Shown one piece after another: positions 1-8,294 of a stretch of 64,000 nucleotides of DNA. The notes beneath the pieces are model-generated. The model was not told the DNA's origin and did not search any database. It saw only the letters and a list, made by a program, of their open reading frames with translations. This stretch comes from Deltaproteobacteria bacterium (GTDB lineage Bacteria > Desulfobacterota > Binatia > UTPRO1), in contig JADYZW010000016.1 of assembly GCA_020852955.1 (NCBI GenBank), forward strand, positions 194,801 to 258,800. The letters are read 5' to 3'. The position numbers and the translations under genes are program-made. How positions within the stretch are numbered: the first letter of the stretch is position 1; every line of letters begins with the position of its first letter.

Positions 1-882
1 CGCGACGCCGCCGAGCCCGAACATCACGCCGGCGGCGAACGGCGCGCCGCGGCCGAGGAAGACGAGTCCGCCCCAGACGAACGCGATCGTGAGCGGCTCC
101 GACATCGCGAAGCGACCGAACCACCAGACTGCGAAATTGCCGAGGAACACGAGCGCCGTCGGGAGCGCGGCCGCCGCGCCGAAGGTCTCCCCGGCGACGA
201 GCGTGAGCGCCCACGTCCCGAGCCCGATCGTGAGCGGCGCGACCATGGGCGCCCACGAGGCGCCGCCGATCGCCGCCAGCACGCCGGCCCAGCTCGAGAG
301 GAGCGGGAAGAAGGCCGGCATCGCCGTCGGCGCATCGCGGCGGTCCTTCAGGAGGCCGCCGGCGAGCCGGACGTAGGGGCCGCGATCGAGGAAGCCGACG
401 CTCATGAAGAGCGACTGCGCGAGGGCCGGAGGCAGGCCCGGCCCGACGCCGTCGCGCACCTCGATCGTTCCCGTGCGCGCGAGGTGCACGCCGGCATCGA
501 CGTACATCGTCGAGTCGGAGGCCGCCATGAAGGTCTCGAACGGCGGCCACGACCAGGCGCAGGCGAGGAGCCCGACGACGCAGGCGAGGGCGCGCACGCG
601 CCGGGCCGACACGCGCGGCGGCTCCGACGACGCGCGCCCGCGGCGGAGCCCGACGGCCGCGGCGGCGAGGGCGGCGCCGCCGAGCGCCGCGGCGAGCGCG
701 CCGAGCGAGAAGGCGCCCGCCCGCGCCAGCACCACCGCCGCGATCGAGGTCGTCGCGAGTCCCCACCAGACGATCGAGAAGAGGTCCACCGGCCCGCGCC
801 CGAGCCGCGCCAGCGCGATCCCCGCCAGCGCGAACGGCGCCAGCAGGATCGCCGCGCGCAGGACGACGGCCGGATCAGTCAC
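1..882 (-). CDS. GT-C-like multi-pass membrane protein (3' end outside window)
   Basis: 294 codons are visible and the frame is still open at the window edge. The GTG start (882-880) overlaps the stop of the GT2 gene (875-877), so the two are translationally coupled. Hydrophobic helices lie near residues 8-26, 35-53, 58-79 and 98-112, with an Arg-rich cytoplasmic linker at about 80-98. Around residues 122-138 is an acidic extracytoplasmic loop ([17 protein letters not shown]) resembling the catalytic first loop of GT39/ArnT-type transferases, which use polyprenyl-phosphate sugars on the outer face of the inner membrane. Its partner GT2 could make such a donor. The family is inferred from topology and the loop only; the substrate is unknown. 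Confidence 0.7.
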   Translation of the reverse strand, partial: MTDPAVVLRAAILLAPFALAGIALARLGRGPVDLFSIVWWGLATTSIAAVVLARAGAFSLGALAAALGGAALAAAAVGLRRGRASSEPPRVSARRVRALACVVGLLACAWSWPPFETFMAASDSTMYVDAGVHLARTGTIEVRDGVGPGLPPALAQSLFMSVGFLDRGPYVRLAGGLLKDRRDAPTAMPAFFPLLSSWAGVLAAIGGASWAPMVAPLTIGLGTWALTLVAGETFGAAAALPTALVFLGNFAVWWFGRFAMSEPLTIAFVWGGLVFLGRGAPFAAGVMFGLGGVA

Positions 883-1669
883 GCGCCGCCGTCGACGCCG
901 CAGACAGGCGCGGCGCGAGTCGCGCCCCGTCGGACGCGAAGATGCGCGCCCGCCCCAGGCCCCACCTGGCGAGACGGAACTGCACCGACGTCCGCAGCAC
1001 GCCGAGTCCGTAGACCGTGCTGCGGCGGAAATCGATGGACGACGCTTCGGCGAAGTACTTCGCCGGGCACGACACCTCGCCGATGCTGAAGCCGAAATAC
1101 GCGATCTGCGCCAGCATCTGGTTGTCGAACACGAAGTCGTCGGAGTTCTCGAGGAGCGGCAGCGTCTCGAGCACGCGGCGCGAAAAGGCGCGATAGCCGG
1201 TGTGGTACTCGGAGAGCTTCTTCCCGAGCAGCACGTTCTGCACGAACGTGAGGGCGCGGTTCGCGACGTACTTGTACTTCGGCATGCCGCCGACCAGCGC
1301 CCCGTCCGACAGGACGCGCGAGCCGAGGACGACGTCGTACTGGCCGACCGCGACCAGCGACGCCATCGCGACCAGCAGCTTCGGCGTGTACTGGTAGTCG
1401 GGGTGGAGCATCACCACCACGTCCGCGCCGTGCTCGAGCGCGGCGCGGTAGCAGGTCTTCTGGTTGCCGCCGTAGCCGAGGTTCGTCGCGTGGACGATGG
1501 TCGGGATGCCGAGCGCGCGCGCGACCTCGACGGTGCGGTCCGAGCTCCCGTCGTCGACGAGGAGGACGTCGTCGATGTAGGCGCGCGGGATCTCGGCATG
1601 GGTTTGCCGGAGTGTGAGCTCGGCGTTATACGCCGGCAACACCACGACGATGCGTTGGCCGAAGAGCAT
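875..1669 (-). CDS. Family 2 glycosyltransferase (polyprenyl-phosphate sugar synthase-like)
   Basis: 264 aa with an ATG start at 1669. A GT-A fold is indicated by [10 protein letters not shown] near residue 8, the nucleotide-sugar motif DDGSSDRT (39-46), LGYGGNQ (64-70) and an HPDYQ segment (89-93) in the DxD region. The C-terminal half has the hydrophobic/aromatic pattern of undecaprenyl- or dolichyl-phosphate glycosyltransferases ([14 protein letters not shown], then HTGYRAF). It probably moves a sugar from a nucleotide donor to a polyprenyl phosphate at the cytoplasmic membrane face. It overlaps the downstream GT-C gene by 8 bp. It is divergent from the RmlD-like gene across 45 bp that must hold both promoters. 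The sugar is not assigned. Confidence 0.88.
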   Translation of the reverse strand: MLFGQRIVVVLPAYNAELTLRQTHAEIPRAYIDDVLLVDDGSSDRTVEVARALGIPTIVHATNLGYGGNQKTCYRAALEHGADVVVMLHPDYQYTPKLLVAMASLVAVGQYDVVLGSRVLSDGALVGGMPKYKYVANRALTFVQNVLLGKKLSEYHTGYRAFSRRVLETLPLLENSDDFVFDNQMLAQIAYFGFSIGEVSCPAKYFAEASSIDFRRSTVYGLGVLRTSVQFRLARWGLGRARIFASDGARLAPRLSAASTAARD

Positions 1670-1714
1670 GGGGCGCCGGCCTCGATACCACGAAGTCCCC
1701 GTGAGGTCTCGCCC

Positions 1715-2590
1715 GTGCGGACGCTGATCGTCGGCGCCTCCGGGCTCGTCGGCGGCGCGCTCCGCGCCGAGCTCCCCGCGGCGACGGGCACCTACCTCCG
1801 GCACCCGGCGGCCGGTCTCCTGCCGCTCGACATCACGGACGCCGCGGCGGTCGACGCCCTCGTCGACCGGCTTCGGCCGGCGCTGGTCCTCCTGCCGGCG
1901 GCTGAGCCCGCCGTCGACCGCTGCGAGACGGATCCGGCGGAGTCGGAGCGGGTGAACGTCCACGGCACGGGCAACGTGGCGCGGGCGGCGGCGCGGATCG
2001 GCGCGCGCTTCGTCTACTTCTCGAGCGACTACGTCTTCGACGGCACAGCGGGTCCCTACGAGGTCGACGCCGCGCCGCACCCGATCAACGTCTACGGCCG
2101 CCACAAGCTCGCCGCCGAGGCGCTCGTGCGCGCAACCGTCGCCGACCACCTGATCGTGCGCGTGTGCGGTGTCTACGGCTACCAGCCGGAGGGCAAGAAC
2201 TTCGTCATGGCGCTCGCGCGCCTCGGCGCCGCGGGCGAGGCGATGCGGGTGCCGAGCGACCAGTGGGGAACCCCGACCTACGCCCCGAACCTCGCCGCGG
2301 CCGTGCGCGAGCTCGCCGCGTCCGACCACCGCGGCATCGTGCACCCGGTCGGCCCCGACTACCTGACCCGTATCGACTTCGCGCGCCTCGCGGCCGAGGT
2401 GCTCGGCCACGACGACGCGTTCCTCGTGCCGGTGACGACCCCGGAGCTGCGGCAGCCCGCGGCCCGGCCGCTGCGCGGCGGGGTCGCCAATCGCTCCACG
2501 CAGGCGTTGCTACGCACGACGCGCCTCGTCGGCGCGCGCGAGGGCCTCGGGTTCATGCGACGCCGCCTGGAAGCCGCCGCCGCGCCCTAG
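1715..2590 (+). CDS. RmlD-like dTDP-4-dehydrorhamnose reductase family SDR
   Basis: 291 aa from a GTG start at 1715, chosen because the Rossmann motif begins at once (GASGLVG, residues 7-13) and no nearer in-frame start exists. An extended SDR fold is shown by SSDYVFDG at 103-110 and the catalytic YGRHK (Tyr127, Lys131). The RmlD pattern includes the NVHGTGN segment near 81. The family reduces dTDP-4-keto-rhamnose or similar keto-sugars, so it may make a deoxysugar donor for the neighbouring glycosyltransferases. No rmlA, rmlB or rmlC lies alongside, so another reductive SDR role is possible. It is transcribed away from the GT2/GT-C pair. Confidence 0.82.
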   Translation: MRTLIVGASGLVGGALRAELPAATGTYLRHPAAGLLPLDITDAAAVDALVDRLRPALVLLPAAEPAVDRCETDPAESERVNVHGTGNVARAAARIGARFVYFSSDYVFDGTAGPYEVDAAPHPINVYGRHKLAAEALVRATVADHLIVRVCGVYGYQPEGKNFVMALARLGAAGEAMRVPSDQWGTPTYAPNLAAAVRELAASDHRGIVHPVGPDYLTRIDFARLAAEVLGHDDAFLVPVTTPELRQPAARPLRGGVANRSTQALLRTTRLVGAREGLGFMRRRLEAAAAP

Positions 2591-2677
2591 GAACCAGCGC
2601 CGACCCCGCGCCGCGGCAGGAGTAGATCCGCTTCGCGCACTCGCGGGCAGTGGAGACGGCACCTTGCTATTGCTGCC

Positions 2678-2704
2678 GTATGCACGCCGAGGCATTTTGC
2701 ATAC
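2678..2704. repeat. 7-bp perfect inverted repeat, possible old TA operator
   Basis: GTATGCA (2678-2684) and TGCATAC (2698-2704) are exact reverse complements separated by 13 bp. They sit 60 bp upstream of the broken VapC fragment in a locally AT-richer patch. Short VapBC operators look like this, but no intact antitoxin gene remains, so the role is a guess. Confidence 0.3.
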
Positions 2705-2763
2705 ATGCCGAAGGACGCAGCGGCGGTCGCTCTGGAGCTCGCGCGGTTCGCGACGGGCGCGGC

Positions 2764-2943
2764 GTGGCGCGTAGCTACGTCCTCGACACGCACGCCTGCG
2801 TGTTCATGCTGACGGCGCGGCGCACGCTCGACCGCCGCGCCCGCAAGGCCTTGGAGGGCGCCGAAGCTGGTACCGATAAAGGGCTGGCACTCGGACGACG
2901 CGTGCGATCCACCCTCCCTCGAGACGCGGAGCGCGCCGCCTAG
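2764..2943 (+). pseudogene. Truncated VapC-type PIN-domain toxin remnant
   Basis: From the GTG at 2764 the frame reads ARSYVLDTHACVFMLTARR and then RRARKALEGAEAG. This is the classic start of a VapC PIN domain: the first catalytic Asp in LDTH, the following helix, then the R-K-A-L-E turn. After about codon 36 (2871) PIN similarity stops. The frame runs on as low-complexity residues to a stop at 2941-2943, with no further acidic catalytic residues or C-terminal half. No intact VapB precedes it. The 363-bp stretch 2591-2953 holds nothing else recognisable, so this is read as decayed toxin-antitoxin debris. Confidence 0.55.
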
Positions 2944-2953
2944 GCATCCGGCG

Positions 2954-4570
2954 ATGGCGTCCGCGTCGCCGTCGTGGGTCGCGCGCTGCCGGCCGCCGCG
3001 GGGAGACGCCGCGGACGTCGTCACGACCAGCGATCCCGAGCGACTCGCCTCCTACCTGAGCGACGCCGCCCGCGTGTCCGGCGGCCACAGCCCGGCCGTG
3101 TCCTTCCCCGCGAGCGAGGCGGCCGTGGCGGCGCTCCTCGCGGCGAACGCTCCCGTGCTGGTCGTCGGCGCGCAATCGTCGCTGACCGGCGGCGCGACCC
3201 CGCGCGGCGAGCACCTGCTCTCGACCGCCCGTCTGACCGCGATCGGTCCGGTCGCCCCGGGGAGCGTGACCGTCGCGTCCGGCGCCGTGCTCGCGGACCT
3301 CGCGCGAACGCTCGCGGCGCACGGCCAATGGTACCCGCCGATGCCGACCTACGACGGCGCCACCGTCGGCGGCAGCATCGCCACCAACGCCGCCGGCGCC
3401 GCGACCTTCAAGTACGGCGCGACCCGCGCCTGGGTGCGCGCGCTCACGGTCGTCCTCGCGGACGGCGGCGTCCTCGAGATCGCCCGCGGCGAGGTCACGG
3501 CGAGCCCGGCGGGCCACTTCGAGATCGTGGCCGTCGACGGCGCCTCGCGCCGCCTCGACGTCCCCGCCTATCGCATGCCCGCCGTCCGCAAGCTCGCCGC
3601 CGGCTACTACGCGGCGCCCGGGATGGACCTCGTCGATATGTTCGTCGGCGCCGAGGGCACGCTCGGCGTCGTCACCTCCGCGACGCTCGCGGTCGGGGAC
3701 GAGGTGCCCGCGTGGTTCGTCGCGCTGGTGCCGTGCCGGAGCGAGGCGGCCGCGCTCGCGCTCGCCGACGACCTGCGGCGCGCGGCTGCGGCGACGGCGG
3801 CCGCGTTCGTCGACGTCGCGGCCGTCGAGTGGCTGGACGCGCGTTCGCTCGGCCTCGTGCGCACCGACGCCGCCACCGCCCGCCTCGCGTCGCCGCTGCC
3901 GCCGGACGCGGCGTCGGCCGTGCTTCTGCAGGTCGCTCTCCCCCCGGAGCTCGACGCCGGCACGGCGGCAGCGCACGTCGCCCGGGCCCACGACCCGACG
4001 AGCGACACCATGCTCGGCCGCCTCTGTCGCCTGCTCGAGCGTCACGGCGCGCTCGCCGACGCCGTTCCCGCCCTCCCCGGCGACGACGCCGGCAGGGAAC
4101 GCCTCTTCGCGCTGCGCGAGGCCGTGCCGCAGGCCGTGAACCGCCTCGTCGGCCAGGCGCAGCGCGCGCTCGACCCGACGCTCGCGAAGTCGGGCGGCGA
4201 CCTCATCGTCCCCGCCGAGCGCCTGGCCGAGCTCGTCGAGCGGGCGCGCGCCGAGCTCGCCGCCCGCGACCTCGACCACGCGATCTGGGGGCACCTCTCG
4301 GACGGCAATCTGCACCCGAACGTATTGCCGCGCCGCGCCGGCGACGGCGCGCGCGCCGCCGCGGCGCAGCTCGCGATCGGCCGCGCGGCGATCGCGCTCG
4401 GGGGCAGCCCGCTCTCCGAGCACGGCGTCGGCCGCCATCCAGTGAAGCAGACGCTGCTCCGCGCGCTCTACGGCGACGCCGGGGTGGCCGCCATGCGGCG
4501 GCTCAAACGCGCGCTCGATCCGCGCGGCATCCTGGCCCCGGGGGTGATCTTCCCCTCGGGATCGGTGTAA
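2954..4570 (+). CDS. FAD-binding oxidoreductase, GlcD / D-lactate dehydrogenase type
   Basis: 538 aa with two domains. The N-terminal FAD_binding_4 (PCMH) domain spans about 45-235, with the phosphate loop VVGAQSSLTGGATPRG (70-84) and the flavin-wrapping stretch PTYDGATVGGSIATNAAG. A FAD-oxidase C-terminal domain follows, with the diagnostic GHLSDGNLHPNV near 446 carrying the metal/substrate His. Family members oxidise D-2-hydroxy acids (glycolate, D-lactate, 2-hydroxyglutarate) or act as alkyl-DHAP synthase; the substrate cannot be chosen from sequence. It heads a plus-strand group, with the next gene 12 bp downstream. DprE1 was considered, but the C-terminal domain is GlcD-like and not of the arabinonolactone-oxidase type. 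Confidence 0.85.
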   Translation: MASASPSWVARCRPPRGDAADVVTTSDPERLASYLSDAARVSGGHSPAVSFPASEAAVAALLAANAPVLVVGAQSSLTGGATPRGEHLLSTARLTAIGPVAPGSVTVASGAVLADLARTLAAHGQWYPPMPTYDGATVGGSIATNAAGAATFKYGATRAWVRALTVVLADGGVLEIARGEVTASPAGHFEIVAVDGASRRLDVPAYRMPAVRKLAAGYYAAPGMDLVDMFVGAEGTLGVVTSATLAVGDEVPAWFVALVPCRSEAAALALADDLRRAAAATAAAFVDVAAVEWLDARSLGLVRTDAATARLASPLPPDAASAVLLQVALPPELDAGTAAAHVARAHDPTSDTMLGRLCRLLERHGALADAVPALPGDDAGRERLFALREAVPQAVNRLVGQAQRALDPTLAKSGGDLIVPAERLAELVERARAELAARDLDHAIWGHLSDGNLHPNVLPRRAGDGARAAAAQLAIGRAAIALGGSPLSEHGVGRHPVKQTLLRALYGDAGVAAMRRLKRALDPRGILAPGVIFPSGSV

Positions 4571-4582
4571 GCAACGCTCCGC

Positions 4583-4882
4583 ATGCCGAGCTCGTCGCCT
4601 CCCGTCTCGCCGGCCCCGGCTCCCGCGCCCGCCGCGGCCCCGCACGCGGTCCCCGTCACCCTCGCGCCCCCCGGCCTCTGGCCGACGCTCGGCCCCTCGT
4701 TCCCGAACGCCGGCGCGGCGGGCGCGATCGCGATCGCGCTCGCGTACTTCTCGCTCGGCGTCGCCCTCGGGGCCCTGCTGAAGCAGTCGCCGGGAGGACG
4801 GCGCTGGCTGCCGTTCGTCGTCGTCCCCGGACTCCTCGCGGGCCTCGGCTTCCTGGCGTGGGTGATCCGATCGCTGCGGTGA
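4583..4882 (+). CDS. Small Pro/Ala-rich two-helix membrane protein, unknown function
   Basis: 99 aa. The first 25 residues are almost only Pro, Ala, Ser and Val. Two predicted membrane helices follow, about 43-66 (AGAAGAIAIALAYFSLG...) and 75-95 (WLPFVVVPGLLAGLGFLAW), separated by a short basic loop. The stop (4880-4882) overlaps the GTG of the next gene (4879-4881), which supports real, coupled translation. No family was recognised. Position suggests it may accompany the downstream GT-C protein. Confidence 0.6.
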   Translation: MPSSSPPVSPAPAPAPAAAPHAVPVTLAPPGLWPTLGPSFPNAGAAGAIAIALAYFSLGVALGALLKQSPGGRRWLPFVVVPGLLAGLGFLAWVIRSLR

Positions 4883-6510
4883 CGCCGCGCCCGGGGGCGC
4901 GCGGAGACGCGCTCGCGATCGCGGCGATCGTGGCCGCCGGCGCCGCCGTCGCCGCGCTCGTCGGCGTCCGCGGCGACTTTCCGCTGAGCGACGACTGGTC
5001 CTACGCCTGGTCGGTACGCGCGCTCTGCGACGACGGCGCGCTCCGCTTCATGCCGTGGACCGGCGCGAGCCTGCTCCTGCAGACGTGGTACGGCGCGGCG
5101 CTCTGCCGCACGTTCGGCTTCTCGTTCGAGGTGCTGCGCGCCTCGACGCTGGTGCTCGCGACCCTCGGCGCCGCCGGCTTCTGGTCGCTGCTCGGGTGGG
5201 CCGGGGTCCGCGGCGCGCCGCGCGCCCTCGCCACCGCGCTCTTCGCGCTCGATCCCCTCTACGTGAACCTCGCCTTCACCTTCATGACCGACGTGCCGTT
5301 CACGGTCGCGGCCGTGTGGGCCGGCGCCTGCTACGCGCGCGGCTTCGCCACCCGGCGCCGCGCCTGGCTCGTGGCGGGCTCGTGCCTCGCGGCCGCCGCG
5401 CTCCTCGTCCGCCAGCACGGGATCTTCGTCGCCGCCGCCGCCAGCCTGACCGCCCTCGTCGCGCCGGACCGTCCGTGGCGCGCGCGAATCGCGGACGCGT
5501 GCGCCGCAGGCGCGATCGCCCTCGCCGCCTCTCTCGGCTTCCACGTCTGGCTCTTCGCCATCCACGGCGCGCCGCTCGCCGTGGCGACGAAGCTCGGCGA
5601 GGCGAGCCGCGTGCACGCGGCCGGCGTCGTGAACGCCGCCTTCCGCGGGCTCGAGACGCTGGCGTTCCTGGCGGCGCCGCTCGCGCTCGCGCTCCGCCGC
5701 GACGTCCTGACCCGCCACCGCCGCCTCTTCGTCGCCGCGACGACCCTGCTCGCGATCCTCGCCGTACTGCTCTTCCTGCGTACGGGGGCCCGCATGTTCT
5801 ATCTCACCAACGTCATGTACGACCTCGGCCTCGGCGCGTCGTCGCTCCGGGACACGCAGTTCCTGGCGCTGCGGCAGCCGGTCGAGCTCGGGCCGGCGCT
5901 CGGCCTGCCGCTCACGCTCCTCGCGACGCTCGCCGCCGGCATCCTCCTCACGGCGTGGGTGGACGGCCTCCGCCGCCGACCCGAGCCGGCCGTGTGCTTT
6001 CTGTTCGTCGCGACCGCCGCGCTCTTCCTCGGCAGCCTGGTGCACACCCGGTACTACTTCGACCGCTACCTCCTCGTCGTGCTGCCGTTCGCGCTCGCCG
6101 CGCTCGCCGCCGCGGGCCGGGTCGAGCTCGGCAAGGCGAGCCTCGCCCTCGCGGCGCTGCTCGCGTGGTACGCGATCGCGGGCACGCACGACTATCTGGC
6201 GTGGAATCGCGCCCGCTGGGCCGGGCTCGCGGAGCTCGCTGCCGCCGGCGTCACGCCGGCCGAGATCGACGGCGGCATGGAGTTCAACGGCTGGACGCTC
6301 GCCGCGGGCCTCGATCGCTGGCCGACCGACGCCGAGGCGCGCCCCGGCCAGCCGCCGACGCGGAAGAGCTGGTGGTGGGTCGTCGACGACCGCTACGTCC
6401 TGAGCTTCCGGCCCCTGCCGGGATACGTCGTACGGCGGTCCCTGCCGTACACGCGCTGGCTCGCGCCGGGAACGGGCCGGGTGGTCGTCCTGGAGCGCAC
6501 CGACCCGTGA
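4879..6510 (+). CDS. GT-C-like multi-pass membrane glycosyltransferase
   Basis: 543 aa from a GTG at 4879 that overlaps the preceding stop by 4 bp. A first helix at about 10-32 is followed by the acidic loop GDFPLSDDWSYAWSVRAL, the paired-Asp feature typical of GT39/GT83 first extracytoplasmic loops. About ten further hydrophobic helices follow, including FTFMTDVPFTVAAVW. A C-terminal soluble segment of about 100 residues lies after YFDRYLLVVLPFALAALAAAG. It probably transfers a sugar from a polyprenyl phosphate to a periplasmic acceptor. It is convergent with the methyltransferase at 6592; the 81-bp gap shows only a weak 7-bp stem without a T-run. Confidence 0.75.
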   Translation: MTPRPGARGDALAIAAIVAAGAAVAALVGVRGDFPLSDDWSYAWSVRALCDDGALRFMPWTGASLLLQTWYGAALCRTFGFSFEVLRASTLVLATLGAAGFWSLLGWAGVRGAPRALATALFALDPLYVNLAFTFMTDVPFTVAAVWAGACYARGFATRRRAWLVAGSCLAAAALLVRQHGIFVAAAASLTALVAPDRPWRARIADACAAGAIALAASLGFHVWLFAIHGAPLAVATKLGEASRVHAAGVVNAAFRGLETLAFLAAPLALALRRDVLTRHRRLFVAATTLLAILAVLLFLRTGARMFYLTNVMYDLGLGASSLRDTQFLALRQPVELGPALGLPLTLLATLAAGILLTAWVDGLRRRPEPAVCFLFVATAALFLGSLVHTRYYFDRYLLVVLPFALAALAAAGRVELGKASLALAALLAWYAIAGTHDYLAWNRARWAGLAELAAAGVTPAEIDGGMEFNGWTLAAGLDRWPTDAEARPGQPPTRKSWWWVVDDRYVLSFRPLPGYVVRRSLPYTRWLAPGTGRVVVLERTDP

Positions 6511-6591
6511 CCGCGGCGTGGCAGCCACGGGAACCGCGGCCGCCACGCGCGGGAGCGCCGTCGGTGACGAAGCGTCTCGACGCCCTCGCGC

Positions 6592-7509
6592 CTACTCCTT
6601 GACCGCGAGCAGCGCGAGGCGCGCGTTCATGCCGATCGCCGCGCCCGCCGCGAGCACCATCTCCAGCGGGATCCGCATGCCGAGCGACATGCGGTAGCGC
6701 CCGAGGTAGACGGCGCCCTGGCGGAGCTCGACGATGCGGAACTTCGCGGTCTCGACCATGCGCCGGAGGGTCGGCGGCGTGAAGTAGTGGAGGTGCTGCG
6801 GCACGTAGAGCCGGAAGAGCAATCCGTTCGCCGCCGGGCCGAGCATGCGCGCCCACATGCCCACCAGCGACGTCAGGAGACAGCGCTGATTCGGGACCGC
6901 GATCGCGAGCGCGCCGCCGGGACGCAGGAGGTCGTAGGCGCGGCGCAGGGTCGCGAGCGGGTCGACGACGTGCTCGAGCACGTCGAGCATGGTGACGGCG
7001 TCGAAGCGCTCGGCGAACCCGTGCTCCTCGATCGGCGCGACGACGATCTCGACGCCGAACTCGCGCGCGGCCTTCTCGGCCGTGAGCGAGCAGATGTCGA
7101 TCCCCTCGATCCGCCAGCCGCGCTCGCGCGCGAGGTGCATCAGGATGCCGGTCCCGGCGCCGATGTCGAGCAGGCGCCCCGGCCCGCCCGTCGTCGTCTC
7201 GAGCAGCTCGAGATGACGGCGCATCTCGCGGATGACCGGATCCTCGGTGAAGTTCCGATGACAGTTGGCGAAGAAGTCACGCACCTCGGGAAACGCCGTC
7301 TCGTCGGTGTAGCCCTGCGTCTCGATGACCGCCTTCTCCGCCAGGGACGGGAGCGGATCGGCGCGCACCAGGCGACAGCTCGCGCAGCGGAGGATCCGGC
7401 GCCACCCCATGTCGTGAACGCAACGGTAATCGGTCCCGCCACAGAGCGCGCAGGGAACCGGCGCGGCGTCCGCGCACCCGGCCGCTCGCTCCTGCGCTAC
7501 GGCCGGCAC
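6592..7509 (-). CDS. SAM-dependent methyltransferase with N-terminal zinc-ribbon-like motif
   Basis: 305 aa with a GTG start. The N-terminus has a four-cysteine ribbon (CALCGGTDYRCVHD... LRCASC, residues 20-46), then a class I Rossmann methyltransferase with motif I LLDIGAGTGIL near 114 and the motif IV/post-IV stretch FDAVTMLDVLEHVVDP. Zinc-ribbon plus class I methyltransferase is the arrangement seen in sugar C-methyltransferase-like proteins of nucleotide-sugar and O-antigen clusters, so a sugar or glycan substrate is likely. It is the last gene of the 17317-6592 operon, overlapping the methyltransferase upstream by 13 bp. No terminator is obvious. Confidence 0.8.
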   Translation of the reverse strand: MPAVAQERAAGCADAAPVPCALCGGTDYRCVHDMGWRRILRCASCRLVRADPLPSLAEKAVIETQGYTDETAFPEVRDFFANCHRNFTEDPVIREMRRHLELLETTTGGPGRLLDIGAGTGILMHLARERGWRIEGIDICSLTAEKAAREFGVEIVVAPIEEHGFAERFDAVTMLDVLEHVVDPLATLRRAYDLLRPGGALAIAVPNQRCLLTSLVGMWARMLGPAANGLLFRLYVPQHLHYFTPPTLRRMVETAKFRIVELRQGAVYLGRYRMSLGMRIPLEMVLAAGAAIGMNARLALLAVKE

Positions 7510-8294
7510 AATGCGATCAGGTCGAGCGCCTCGGGATGAACGGCCTCGAGCACGTGGAAATCGCCGGGGGCGATCGACCGGCTCTCCCCGTCGGCCGCGG
7601 CGACGCGCCGTCGCACCAGCACCGCCAGGCGTCCGAACAGATATTTAACGATGGGGTCGGGCAGCAGCTTCCGCAGGCCGAGCGGATCGAAGCGCAGGAT
7701 GCCGCGCACCTGCCGCGCGCGCTCGGCGTCGAAGGCGCGCACCTTCTCGTTGCCCATCATGGAATAGAGGTCGACGCGCCCGAAGAGCGGTCGGAGCATG
7801 GCCAGCAGCTCGTCGGCGACGTACTCGCGCAGGTGATAGGGGTTCTCGGAGACGGAGGCGGACCGGTTCGGCGTAGTCAACATCAGCATCCCACCCGGCC
7901 CGAGCGCCGAACGCACGGCCGTGAGGAACCTCACCGGATCGGCGAGGTGTTCGATCACCTGGAAGTTGGTCACGAGGTCGAACCGCAGGTCGAGACCGGG
8001 GAGCTCGTACACGTCGAGCCGGCGGAACTCGAGGTTCGGGCGCCGGTACTTCGCCGCCGCCGCCGCGACCGCGGCCGCGGAGTAGTCGACGCCCGTCACC
8101 CGCCGCGCCGTCTCCGCGAGCAGCACCGTGCCGAACCCCTCGCCGCACCCCGCGTCGAGCACCTGCCGGTCGCGCGCGAGCTCGCGCGCGTAGAGGTACG
8201 CGGCGAGGTGCCGCGCCTCGTCGTAGGCGAATCCGTCGCCGTAGCCGGGACGCTCGCCGCTGTGGAGCACGGGAGAAACCGCCGCCTGGGTCAT
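7497..8294 (-). CDS. Class I SAM-dependent methyltransferase
   Basis: 265 aa. SAM-binding motif I is VLDAGCGEGFGTVLLAETA near 44-62, an acidic post-motif lies in VTGVDYS, and LVTNFQVIEHLADP marks motif IV. GGMLMLTTPNR is the strand-5 region. This UbiE/Coq5-like core has no ribbon or extra domain except a C-terminal tail of about 90 residues. The ATG overlaps the stop of the GT-C/HEAT gene (ATGA at 8291-8294). Two consecutive methyltransferases at the end of a glycan operon suggest O- or C-methylation of sugars or a capping step, but the acceptor is not visible from sequence. Confidence 0.82.
   Translation of the reverse strand: MTQAAVSPVLHSGERPGYGDGFAYDEARHLAAYLYARELARDRQVLDAGCGEGFGTVLLAETARRVTGVDYSAAAVAAAAAKYRRPNLEFRRLDVYELPGLDLRFDLVTNFQVIEHLADPVRFLTAVRSALGPGGMLMLTTPNRSASVSENPYHLREYVADELLAMLRPLFGRVDLYSMMGNEKVRAFDAERARQVRGILRFDPLGLRKLLPDPIVKYLFGRLAVLVRRRVAAADGESRSIAPGDFHVLEAVHPEALDLIALCRP

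Noticed and set aside
404..1714. Long plus-strand open frame opposite the GT-C and GT2 genes
   Set aside because: Arg/Pro/Ala-rich shadow of high-GC coding on the other strand; only the part from 1715 has protein-family motifs.
2954..4570. DprE1 (decaprenylphosphoryl-ribose oxidase), tempting because a DPPR-synthase-like UbiA protein lies in the window
   Set aside because: The C-terminal domain carries the GlcD-type GHLSDGNLHPN motif, and the gene is over 30 kb from the UbiA gene.
6516..6548. Hairpin between convergent genes as a terminator
   Set aside because: Only a 7-bp stem, 19-nt loop and no T-run.
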